Shown one piece after another: positions 6,466 through 13,592 of a stretch of DNA of 64,000 bases. A program made the translations under genes and the position numbers. The notes under the pieces were generated by a model. It did not search any database and was not told where the DNA came from. It worked only from the letters and a program-made list of their open reading frames with translations. The stretch comes from CAVTWS01 sp963732655 (lineage in GTDB: Bacteria > Actinomycetota > Acidimicrobiia > Acidimicrobiales > SHLQ01). Positions within the stretch are counted from its first letter, which is position 1. Every line of letters begins with the position of its first letter. Where the stretch lies: contig CAVTAI010000017.1 in assembly GCA_963732655.1 (NCBI GenBank), positions 930,001-994,000 on the forward strand. The letters are read 5' to 3'.

Positions 6466-9042
6466 GTGAACGCCGGCACCTACACGTATCCGACGACGGT
6501 CACCGCCGGCCCGGATCGTTATCACGCGGTGACGTCGACGTCGACGGGTGACGCGTTCTCCTATGACGTGAACGGCAACATGGTGGTCCGTACCGTCGAT
6601 TCGGTGACGCAGCGCCTCACCTATGACTCCCGCAACCGTGCTGACACGTTGCTGGCCCCGAACGCGGCGGCTCGTTACGGGTTCGACGCGGAGGGCACCC
6701 GGGTCGTGCGCGCCGAGTACGGCACCCCCAACTCGCTCGGCGCTGCCGTGCAGGCTGCGGCGCCTCGGGTGTTGCTGGTCGTGGCGGCCCCCGCTGCGCT
6801 CACGACGGGGGAGACCACGCTCCGGAACCGCTTGATCGGCGACGGGTACACGGTCACGAATCATGATGATGGGTCGGCGGCGCCGGCGGTGTCGACCTAC
6901 GATGTCGTCGTGTTGTCCCCGACAGTGGTCACCGCGACGGTGGGTACCAAATATCGTGAGGTGGCCCGCCCGGTCGTGAACTTGGCGCCCGGTACGTGGG
7001 TGAACAACGAGTTGGTGTCGGTGACGCCGGCGTCGGCGGCGACGACCCGGGCCCGGGTCGACACCGCCACCCACCCCGTCGCGCAAGCCCTGCTGGCCGG
7101 TACGGATGTGACGGTGTCGAGTTCGCAGGTGTGGTCCTACGCCGATGACGCCCAACTCAACGCATCAGCGGATCGGGTGTGGAACTGGCGGCCCGCCACC
7201 GGCACCACCACATTCGCGACGCGTAACACGGTGTTCGTGTACGACACCGGCGACACCCTCGACAACGCCGCACCCGCCCCCGCCACACGGGTCGCGGTCG
7301 GGACGTCGACCGGGGCGCTCAACGGACTGACCGCCGCCGGCCTGAACCTGGTCGCCAACGCCATCAACTACGGCACCGGGCCCGCCGTCACCGTGACGTT
7401 GCCCGGATGGGAACAACATCGGTACGCCACCAGCACGGTGCAGGTCACCAACTACAGCCACGGCGGCCACCAGATCGGGTACCGGCGTAGCAACGGGACG
7501 TTCAGTGAGTACCACCAGACCTACAGCGACCAAGTCGGATCAACGTCAGGCGTCATGGACTTCATCGGCAACGTCTTCCATCACCTCACCATGCGCTACG
7601 GCCCCTACGGCAACACCCTCCCCGGATCAGCGAACCCGACCACCGACCACCACTACACCGGGCAAACCAACGACCGGGCCACCGGCCTCTACCACTACGG
7701 GTACCGCAACTACGACCCCGTCACCGCCCGATTCACCCAACCCGACAGCATCATCCCCGGCATCGCCAACCCCCAAAACCTCAACCGCTACACCTACGTC
7801 AACAACAACCCGGTCACGCACAACGACCCCACCGGGCACTCCATACCGATCGGGGCGCATGGCTCAGAATCTGTGGTGATCCCGCATTGCGTGGCCGCGT
7901 GTAACAGTCCGGGCGGTAGTGGTGGCGCCAGTGCGTCGACCGCGCCGACCGGAGAGTCGTTTGCGTGGTTGCTGGAACTTGAAGGCGGGTTCTATGTCGA
8001 TCTTCGTCCCAAGCCCCCCACCGAGATCCCCATCGACAACGGGTGGGGCTGGCTCGACGTCCTCGTCGAGTTCTTTGTCGTCGCGGCCGTGGGCACAGGG
8101 GTGGGCGTTGCATGTACCGCTGGCCTCGGAACCGGGCCCGGGGCGGTCGTTACCTGCGGAGCCGCCGCTGGAGCTGCGGGCCAGATCACATCCAACGGCA
8201 TGAACGACCAAGAGTTCACCCACAACGTCGTCCAATCAAGCATCATAGGCGGCGTCACAGCTGGACTCCTCTACGGCCTCGGCCAAGCACTTGCACGCAA
8301 CGCCGCCACCACCACCGCAAGCGGAGCAATCGACGACTTCGTTGGTGCGGCGTGCCGGACGAACAGCTTTGTACCCGGGACGTTGGTGTTGATGGCTGAC
8401 GGGTCGACCAAGCCGATCGAGGAAGTGAAGGTTGGCGACTGGGTGTGGGCGGCCGACCCCGAGACCGGCGAAGAGGGGCCACGGCAAGTCGTTGACACGA
8501 TCGTCGGTGAGGGCCAGAGGCAGCTTGTCGACATCGAGGTGCTCGGCGACAGGATCACCGCAACCGAAGGTCACCCGTTCTGGGTCAGCGATCAAGAACG
8601 ATGGGTCGATGCCGGTGAGCTCCGAGCCGGCGACCTTCTGTTGCTGGCGGACGGATCCACGGCAACGGTCTCGCAGGTGGAGGAGCGAGTCGGCGTGCTG
8701 AGCGTCCACAACCTCACCGTCGACGACATCCACACATACTTCGTCGCTACGGATGACGCTGCGATCCTGGTGCACAACTGCACCATTGGCCAGAAGATTC
8801 GGGACCAGATGATTGACCGAGGATGGACGGACGATCTTGTCGATGAAGTTGTCGACAACCCGACGTTCACCCACAACGTGTGGGATCTGACTTCGGACAG
8901 TGCCGCGACAGCCTATGCCCGGGGCGACAATTTCTATGTCGTGGTGAACGACGCGACTGGTGAGGTCGTGCAGATCAGCGACAGGCTCGACGGTGGCTGG
9001 GCGCCCGTCTGGACCGACCCGAGATTCGATCCGCCGGGATGA
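6466..9042 (+). CDS. Orphan Rhs fragment with inserted Rossmann-like domain, HINT domain and colicin E5-like toxin tip
   Basis: 858 aa from the first GTG; the frame is open from 6388, so the true 5' end has been lost. Residues 1-95 are RHS repeats (FSYDVNGNMVVR, LTYDSRNRAD, YGFDAEGTRVVR). Residues ~100-303 are a Rossmann or amidotransferase-like insert (RVLLVVAAPAALTTGE, YDVVVLSPTVV, RPVVNLAPGTW). The core resumes to DPTGH near residue 460. A hydrophobic Gly/Ala stretch follows around residues 525-570. A HINT self-cleaving domain spans Cys630 to VHNC (Cys772), with GTLVLMADGSTKPIEEV and TEGHPFWV. The last 86 residues (RDQMIDRGWTDDLVDEVVDN, SAATAYARGDNFYVV, TGEVVQISDR) match the colicin E5 ribonuclease domain, whose known members cut tRNAs for Tyr, His, Asn and Asp at the anticodon. 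Expression is uncertain without a 5' end. Confidence 0.8.
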   Translation: MNAGTYTYPTTVTAGPDRYHAVTSTSTGDAFSYDVNGNMVVRTVDSVTQRLTYDSRNRADTLLAPNAAARYGFDAEGTRVVRAEYGTPNSLGAAVQAAAPRVLLVVAAPAALTTGETTLRNRLIGDGYTVTNHDDGSAAPAVSTYDVVVLSPTVVTATVGTKYREVARPVVNLAPGTWVNNELVSVTPASAATTRARVDTATHPVAQALLAGTDVTVSSSQVWSYADDAQLNASADRVWNWRPATGTTTFATRNTVFVYDTGDTLDNAAPAPATRVAVGTSTGALNGLTAAGLNLVANAINYGTGPAVTVTLPGWEQHRYATSTVQVTNYSHGGHQIGYRRSNGTFSEYHQTYSDQVGSTSGVMDFIGNVFHHLTMRYGPYGNTLPGSANPTTDHHYTGQTNDRATGLYHYGYRNYDPVTARFTQPDSIIPGIANPQNLNRYTYVNNNPVTHNDPTGHSIPIGAHGSESVVIPHCVAACNSPGGSGGASASTAPTGESFAWLLELEGGFYVDLRPKPPTEIPIDNGWGWLDVLVEFFVVAAVGTGVGVACTAGLGTGPGAVVTCGAAAGAAGQITSNGMNDQEFTHNVVQSSIIGGVTAGLLYGLGQALARNAATTTASGAIDDFVGAACRTNSFVPGTLVLMADGSTKPIEEVKVGDWVWAADPETGEEGPRQVVDTIVGEGQRQLVDIEVLGDRITATEGHPFWVSDQERWVDAGELRAGDLLLLADGSTATVSQVEERVGVLSVHNLTVDDIHTYFVATDDAAILVHNCTIGQKIRDQMIDRGWTDDLVDEVVDNPTFTHNVWDLTSDSAATAYARGDNFYVVVNDATGEVVQISDRLDGGWAPVWTDPRFDPPG
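7165..7840 (+). repeat. Rhs core direct repeat, copy 2
   Basis: Indel-free partner of 4538-5213. It covers the second half of the inserted Rossmann-like domain and all of the final Rhs core. Recombination between the copies would delete or swap the 2.6 kb holding tip 1 and its immunity gene. Confidence 0.9.
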
Positions 9043-9368
9043 TGGCTACCCCGGAGTCTCGTGAGGCTGTCAACCGCCTCATCCTTGAAGCGTGCATCGA
9101 GACGCGCGTCCGGTTCTACTGGAAACCGAACTGGACGATGCTGATCGACATTGAGGGCGTCGACGCGGTTCTTGAGCGTCTCCCTGATGGCGTGAGGATT
9201 CTCGGGTTCGATACCTTCACGCTTGAGGGCAAGACGATCTATCCCCGACTCGACTTCATGACTGACTTCGGCGACGGAATCGTGCCGAGCGCAGCGATGG
9301 CGTCGATCGTCGACTGGCCGCGAGACACTGGGCTTTGGGTCGAGGTCGTTGCGAGGAAGACCCGATAG
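9039..9368 (+). CDS. Candidate immunity protein for the E5-like tip
   Basis: 109 aa, mixed alpha/beta by eye, cytoplasmic. Its ATG overlaps the toxin stop (ATGA), exactly as in cassette 1. Colicin E5 immunity is a small protein (83 aa) that mimics the anticodon; this one is longer and I see no clear sequence match. The role rests on gene order behind the nuclease tip. Confidence 0.6.
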   Translation: MMATPESREAVNRLILEACIETRVRFYWKPNWTMLIDIEGVDAVLERLPDGVRILGFDTFTLEGKTIYPRLDFMTDFGDGIVPSAAMASIVDWPRDTGLWVEVVARKTR

Positions 9369-9435
9369 CACGAGTTGGTTCGAGGCGTTTCGGAATGGTC
9401 GCCACCAGCCTGCTCGCTGTCACTCGTCGTTCTCC

Positions 9436-9457
9436 TTGCCAATGAGCTTGCCAATGA
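9436..9457 (+). repeat. Right-end TTGCCAATGA repeats, candidate arm sites
   Basis: TTGCCAATGA at 9436-9445 and again at 9448-9457 (12-bp period) lie 115 bp inside the right att copy and mirror the pair at 1204-1224. Their position at both ends of the element suggests integrase or excisionase binding; this is inferred from position only. Confidence 0.45.
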
Positions 9458-9571
9458 ACGCGGCGGCACGAGTCGGTACAGGATGGACCGGCTCGGACGC
9501 CCGGGGTACGTTTAGGCCGGTCAGACGGCATTTTCTGGCATTGGCTGGACCAGGCTGGACGGCTCCGATCG

Positions 9572-9616
9572 CCCTCTCAAGGTGGTCGCACGGGTTCGAA
9601 GCCCGTACGGGGTACT
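9572..9616 (+). repeat. attR: duplicated tRNA-Glu 3' end
   Basis: A copy of 1102-1146 with two substitutions, giving only the anticodon loop to the 3' end of a tRNA-Glu. Bases 5' of it do not form a D arm or acceptor, so it is not a functional tRNA. It defines the right boundary of the 8.5-kb element. Confidence 0.85.
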
Positions 9617-9631
9617 CCAACGATCTAGCGT

Positions 9632-9655
9632 AGGGCCACTCTTCGGAGTGGCTCT
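9632..9655 (+). terminator. Second copy of the tRNA-Glu terminator
   Basis: AGGGCCACTC, TTCG, GAGTGGCTCT: the same hairpin as 1162-1185 with one G-U pair. It shows that the duplication extends beyond the att core. Confidence 0.7.
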
Positions 9656-9674
9656 TGCCAGTTTCCAGGCTCTC

Positions 9675-9800
9675 TTGCCAATGAGGAGCCACTGAACGTC
9701 GGGCGGGTGTTCCTCGGCTACTGAGCGGGCCACGAGCAAGCAGCGGTACGTACAGCCGGCCACGATGGTGCCGAGGCGTGGTTTCCGGCGTCGGTTCCGT
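9675..9800 (+). pseudogene. Remnant of a second copy of the integrase
   Basis: After a degenerate TTGCCAATGA pair (9675-9695), 9703-9755 matches the N-terminal arm-binding segment of the integrase at 1316-1365 (GVFLGY, then an in-frame TGA, then GKQRY-like codons). At about 9770 it jumps to a segment matching 2039-2062 (EAWFPASV) of the catalytic half. Some 660 bp between these points are missing. This is a decayed integrase of a sister element at the same tRNA. Confidence 0.7.
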
Positions 9801-10131
9801 CAGGGACCGCTGGGGCCGGACTCGATCCTGGCATCGGGGTCGAGCACCGTGAAGACGTCGGGCGCCACCCACCGCTTAGAGCGTCCCGGAACACTTGCGA
9901 CCTCTCGGACGATTCCCTCCGTTTCGAGTCGACGGATGTGGTTGAGGGCGCTCTGAACGCTCACGTCGAGCTGCGTGGCGATGCGATTGGTTATCAGCAC
10001 GGGGTTCTGGAACACGAGGTCGACAACCTCGCGGCCAACCTCTCTACTCGCATGACTGCGTCTGTCGCCTGCTCCGCGACACCGGTGAGGAAGAAGTCGA
10101 GCCACTCGGCGAGTTGGCCGCACTCCCTCAC
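9800..10131 (-). pseudogene. Fic-family protein, C-terminal remnant
   Basis: Reading leftward, 10131-10040 encodes VRECGQLAEWLDFFLTGVAE, the helix that closes the Fic fold. After a 1-nt shift the other frame encodes a winged helix, VVDLVFQNPVLITNRIATQL and TEGIVREVASVPGRSKRWV. This order matches actinobacterial Fic proteins with a C-terminal wHTH. The catalytic HPFxxGNGR motif is absent, so the gene has lost its N-terminal two thirds. Fic enzymes transfer AMP to target proteins; this remnant cannot. Confidence 0.65.
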
Positions 10132-10489
10132 GACTTGCCGGCAGCCGAAGTTAGTCACTTCGGCGCATCGGGCGAGTCTTTGAACCTCTGGTCACGGCCG
10201 TCGAGTCTTGATGAAGCTCTCGTTGCTTCCCGGCAGAGGTCACGTCGCCACGATGACGAGAGCCCTACACCCAATGGTCGTCCCCCCCTGCGCGTGGCGG
10301 AGCAGGCATCGACAGCCTAACGACGCGCGGTGACAGTCACGAAAAGTGGCGAATTGTCTCACCATCCGTGAGATGGCGGGTTCCCGCGGGACCCGCCCGC
10401 GGGTGACGGCGTGGTTCTGGAGGACCGGGATCCGCGGATCCCACCTGCCGGATGCCCCGCTTGCGCGTCTGCACCCGCTGGCCTCGGAG
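10132..10489. other. Non-coding junction region
   Basis: I see no gene here in either direction. The stretch contains a GCGGGT/ACCCGC dyad at 10376-10396 around a CCCGCGGG centre, which could end the DinB gene transcribed toward it. The rest may be decayed sequence from the element boundary. Confidence 0.4.
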
Positions 10490-11002
10490 CTAGGCAGGGC
10501 CGACCACGCCATCGGTGAGCTCGCGGACGATGTCGAGATGTCCCGCATGGCGCGCGTACTCCTGGATCACGTGCAGGAGCACACGCTCGAGCCGGGGGGC
10601 GGGTGCCCCGTCCCAGCGTGGCCCGTCGACACCGATGTCGTCGAGTGCATGCGAGGTGATGATGGCCCGGGTGCGGTCGCCACCTCGGTAGAGCGCGGAG
10701 ATGACATCAGCGACGGTCATGGTGTCGGCGACGGACCAACGCCCATCACGGCTGTCGCTCCACGGGTCGTCGACCTGTTCACCTTCGAACCCCCAGACGA
10801 ACCAACGGCGCTCCATGGCGACCAAGTGGTTGACGAGCTCGATCGGCGTCCAGCCCGACGGCACCATCGTCGAATGAACCGACCCGTCGCCGAGGCCGGC
10901 GATGTGCCCGGCGACGACGGATCGGAAGTAGTCCAGGTAGCCGAGTAGCACATCACGCGGATCGTCGATGTCGGCCGTTGGTTCGGGGAATGCGATGGGC
11001 AT
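10490..11002 (-). CDS. DinB/DUF664 family protein (mycothiol-transferase-like fold)
   Basis: 170 aa forming a four-helix DinB bundle. The metal-type histidines are visible: WTPIELVNHLVAMERRW near residue 50 and HVIQEYARHAGHLD near residue 145. Many actinobacterial DUF664 proteins are thiol-dependent S-transferases acting on mycothiol or related thiols, but the substrate here is unknown. It is transcribed away from the acyl-CoA dehydrogenase genes, 44 bp downstream of them on the same strand. Confidence 0.8.
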   Translation of the reverse strand: MPIAFPEPTADIDDPRDVLLGYLDYFRSVVAGHIAGLGDGSVHSTMVPSGWTPIELVNHLVAMERRWFVWGFEGEQVDDPWSDSRDGRWSVADTMTVADVISALYRGGDRTRAIITSHALDDIGVDGPRWDGAPAPRLERVLLHVIQEYARHAGHLDIVRELTDGVVGPA

Positions 11003-11046
11003 CTCGCCATGATGCCCTTCGCCGGCCGGGTGAACCTCGTGCCGGA

Positions 11047-12291
11047 TCAGCCGACCTTGCCGTCCCAGGACTGCGCGTCGCGCACCACCTGGGAGAACGG
11101 CTTGCCGGAATCGAAGCTCGGCTCGCGCGGCAGGCCGAGCACCCGTTCACCGATGCCGTTGCGCTGCATCTCGTTGGTGCCGGCGGCGATCGACACCATG
11201 CGTCCGTTCAGGTAGGTGATGGCGTGTTGCGTCGGCTGGTCGCCAGCCGCCCACGTCAGGGCCTCGGCCCCACCGATCTCGACCTCGAGACGTGCCCGGA
11301 TGGGCGAGTAGATCCCCGCCGCCAGCTTGCCGTAGGACGCGATCGCCGGTTGCGGGGTGGAGGTGCGGCGCAGCTCGGATGCGATGCGGCGGCCCAGGTG
11401 GAACATGGCGAAGTCGGCGATGTGCGCCCGCGCGATCGCCTGCCGGGTCATCGGGTCCTGGTCGCGGCCGGCGCGGCGTGCCAGCGCCACCAGCCCCGGA
11501 GCAACCGATGTCGGCTCGACCGCGCTCCCGCCGCTGCCGCCACCCGCGCCTCGCTCGTACACCAGCATCGTCTGGGCCACAGTCCAGCCTTGGTTGACGT
11601 CACCGATGACGGCGTCGTCCGCCACCTCGACCTCGTCGAGGAACGCCTCGCAGAATCCCGTCGCACCGTTGATCTGGCGGATGGGACGCACGGTGACGCC
11701 GGGGGCGGACGTGGACACGGCGAACCACGTCAAACCGCGGTGCTTGGGGGCGTCCCAGTTGGTGCGGGCCAGGCACATGGCGTAGTCAGCGTGGTGGGCG
11801 CCCGTGCTCCAGATCTTGGACCCGTTGACGATCCACCGATCGCCGTCGCGTACCGCGGTCGTTCGGATTCCGGCCAGGTCCGAGCCGGCCGACGGCTCCG
11901 AATAGAACTGGCACCACGTCTCCTCGCCGGCCAGCAGCTTGGGGATGAAACGCTGGCAGAACGCCGGCGTCCCGTGGGCGAGCAGCGACCGCCCGATGGC
12001 GCTGAACATCACCCCACCCATACCTCCGAAATCGGGCATGACGAAGTGGCGGGACTCCTCGCGAAACACCCGCTCGTGGGAGCCGGACAGGCCCTGACCG
12101 CCGTACTCGGCCGGATAGGAGATGCCGGCGTAGCCGCCGTCGAACAGGCGCCGCTGGAGCACGCGTGCCCGGGCGACGACCTCCGGTGGCGGGTCCTCCA
12201 TACCGCTGGTCCCGGACCCCGGGGCCCGGCGGTCCATGTTGGCGTCGAGCCAGGCCTGCACGCCGGTTCGGTACACGTCGAGGTCGATCAT
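11047..12291 (-). CDS. Acyl-CoA dehydrogenase, FadE17-like subunit
   Basis: 414 aa. The ATG at 12291 is chosen because GAGGAAG lies just upstream and the family N-terminus starts there; the longer frame to 12525 is shadow coding. Flavin and substrate motifs are visible: WCQFYSEPSAGSDLAGIRT, GSKIWSTGAHHADYAM, the C-terminal helical domain, and RMVSIAAGTNEMQRNGIGER near the end. The reaction is alpha,beta-dehydrogenation of an acyl-CoA with FAD. It lies 10 bp behind a second, divergent acyl-CoA dehydrogenase. This pairing is typical of heteromeric alpha2-beta2 enzymes for steroid or other bulky acyl-CoA side chains in actinobacteria. Confidence 0.9.
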   Translation of the reverse strand: MIDLDVYRTGVQAWLDANMDRRAPGSGTSGMEDPPPEVVARARVLQRRLFDGGYAGISYPAEYGGQGLSGSHERVFREESRHFVMPDFGGMGGVMFSAIGRSLLAHGTPAFCQRFIPKLLAGEETWCQFYSEPSAGSDLAGIRTTAVRDGDRWIVNGSKIWSTGAHHADYAMCLARTNWDAPKHRGLTWFAVSTSAPGVTVRPIRQINGATGFCEAFLDEVEVADDAVIGDVNQGWTVAQTMLVYERGAGGGSGGSAVEPTSVAPGLVALARRAGRDQDPMTRQAIARAHIADFAMFHLGRRIASELRRTSTPQPAIASYGKLAAGIYSPIRARLEVEIGGAEALTWAAGDQPTQHAITYLNGRMVSIAAGTNEMQRNGIGERVLGLPREPSFDSGKPFSQVVRDAQSWDGKVG

Positions 12292-12301
12292 CGTTTCTTC
12301 C

Positions 12302-13426
12302 TCATACCCCGGCCAGCACGCACAGGTGCTCGCGGTGCCAGTTCGGATCGCCGTACAGAGCGGCATCGGTCGTGAGCCGTCGAAGATAGAGGTGCTGATC
12401 GTGCTCCCAGGTGAAGCCGATCCCACCGAACACCTGGAAGCACGTCTGCGCCAACTCGATGCCGGCATCACCGACGAAGGCCTTGGCCATGGTCGCGGCC
12501 GGCCCTCCCAAACCCAGGGTGTCACCGAGGTGGTCGGCGGCGGCGAGGACCAGACCGATGCACATCTCCAACGCCAGGCTGGTGTCGGCCAGCTGATGTT
12601 TGATGGCCTGGAACGATCCGATGGGACGCCCGAAGGCGATGCGGTCCTTGGCGTACTGGAGCGTCATCTCGAACTCGGCCTGCATCGACCCGACCGATTC
12701 CGCGGCGAGCAGGGTGGAGGCCAGCGCGAGCTGGTCGGCGATGGCATCGGCCGCGCCGCCGGCCGCACCGACCAGGGCGCCCGCCGGCAGCTCCACACCG
12801 TCGAGGTGCAACTCGCACAGGCGGCGCGACAGGTCGAGCGAGGACCGGGGGGTCACGATGAGCGACGGCGTGTCGGCAGCCACCAGGAACTGTGACGGTC
12901 CGTCGGCGGTCGCCGCGGTCACCAGGAACCACCCGTTCGGCCCGGGATCCTCGACCATGGTGGCCCGACCGCTGAGCACGTACCCGCCTCCGGCCGGCGC
13001 AGCATTCGCGACGCCGCCCAGGTGCAGTGTTCCCGGGCCGGCGGCGGTGGCCCAGGCGGCCGATGCGTCGCCCGACATCAAGGTCGGCAGCACGTCGCGT
13101 CGGTGCTCGGCGGTACCGCCGGTCGACAAGGCCCGGGCGACGACGTTCGTGCCCACGAACGGGCCGGGCTGGAGGAGCCGGCCGCGGGCCATGGCGACGA
13201 GGGCGGCGTCGACCACGCCGTTCCCGGACACGGTGCCGCCTCCGAACTCCTCGGCCACGACCAGGGAGAACCACCCCAGCTCACCCGCCTGGCGGAGGTA
13301 CCGGGCGGCGACGGAGGGCTCGTCCCAGCTGCCATCGCGCAACGCGGTCAATGGATGCGCGGCTTCCGCGAAACGGGCCGAGGCATCGACCAGTACGTGC
13401 TGGTCGTCGGCGAGATCGGTCTCCAT
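12302..13426 (-). CDS. Acyl-CoA dehydrogenase, second subunit of a heteromeric pair
   Basis: 374 aa from ATG 13426 (AGAGGA upstream); the frame extends to 13468 without a good site. The N-terminal half is divergent. The C-terminal half has YAKDRIAFGRPIGSFQAIKH and QVFGGIGFTWEHDQHLYLRR, the classic end of FadE proteins. It precedes and is probably coupled to the 11047-12291 gene, and together they should form one FAD enzyme. The divergent partner across the 166-bp gap is an ABC solute-binding lipoprotein, so the region may couple uptake and first oxidation of a carboxylic substrate. That link is inferred. Confidence 0.88.
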   Translation of the reverse strand: METDLADDQHVLVDASARFAEAAHPLTALRDGSWDEPSVAARYLRQAGELGWFSLVVAEEFGGGTVSGNGVVDAALVAMARGRLLQPGPFVGTNVVARALSTGGTAEHRRDVLPTLMSGDASAAWATAAGPGTLHLGGVANAAPAGGGYVLSGRATMVEDPGPNGWFLVTAATADGPSQFLVAADTPSLIVTPRSSLDLSRRLCELHLDGVELPAGALVGAAGGAADAIADQLALASTLLAAESVGSMQAEFEMTLQYAKDRIAFGRPIGSFQAIKHQLADTSLALEMCIGLVLAAADHLGDTLGLGGPAATMAKAFVGDAGIELAQTCFQVFGGIGFTWEHDQHLYLRRLTTDAALYGDPNWHREHLCVLAGV

Positions 13427-13592
13427 GAACGTCCTCTGCCCGAGGGCTTCGATGGTTCGGGCGAACAACTAGATCTATCACCTCGTCGACGAGGGACGCA
13501 GACCCGTCCGAACCGTGGTGCCGGAGCCAACGTTGCCCGGGCGAGCGATGGATCCGCATGGTAGGAAATTGGAAACAACCGGGGGGTTGATC

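Noticed and set aside
4550..9042. Type VI secretion-associated Rhs
   Set aside because: No VgrG, Hcp, PAAR or EagR gene is present, and the host appears to be an actinobacterium. The fragments fit wall-associated (WapA-like) Rhs proteins better.
9572..9616. Second functional tRNA-Glu
   Set aside because: Only the anticodon-loop-to-3'-end part is present. No acceptor 5' strand or D arm can be formed from the bases before it.
10376..10396. GCGGGT/ACCCGC hairpin as a strong terminator
   Set aside because: The stem is only 6 bp with a self-complementary centre and no T-run; it lies about 95 bp after the DinB stop. Mentioned only as a possibility.
10346..12375. Plus-strand open frames across the DinB and acyl-CoA dehydrogenase genes
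   Set aside because: They are mirror frames in high-GC coding DNA. The minus strand has complete family motifs and ribosome-binding sites.
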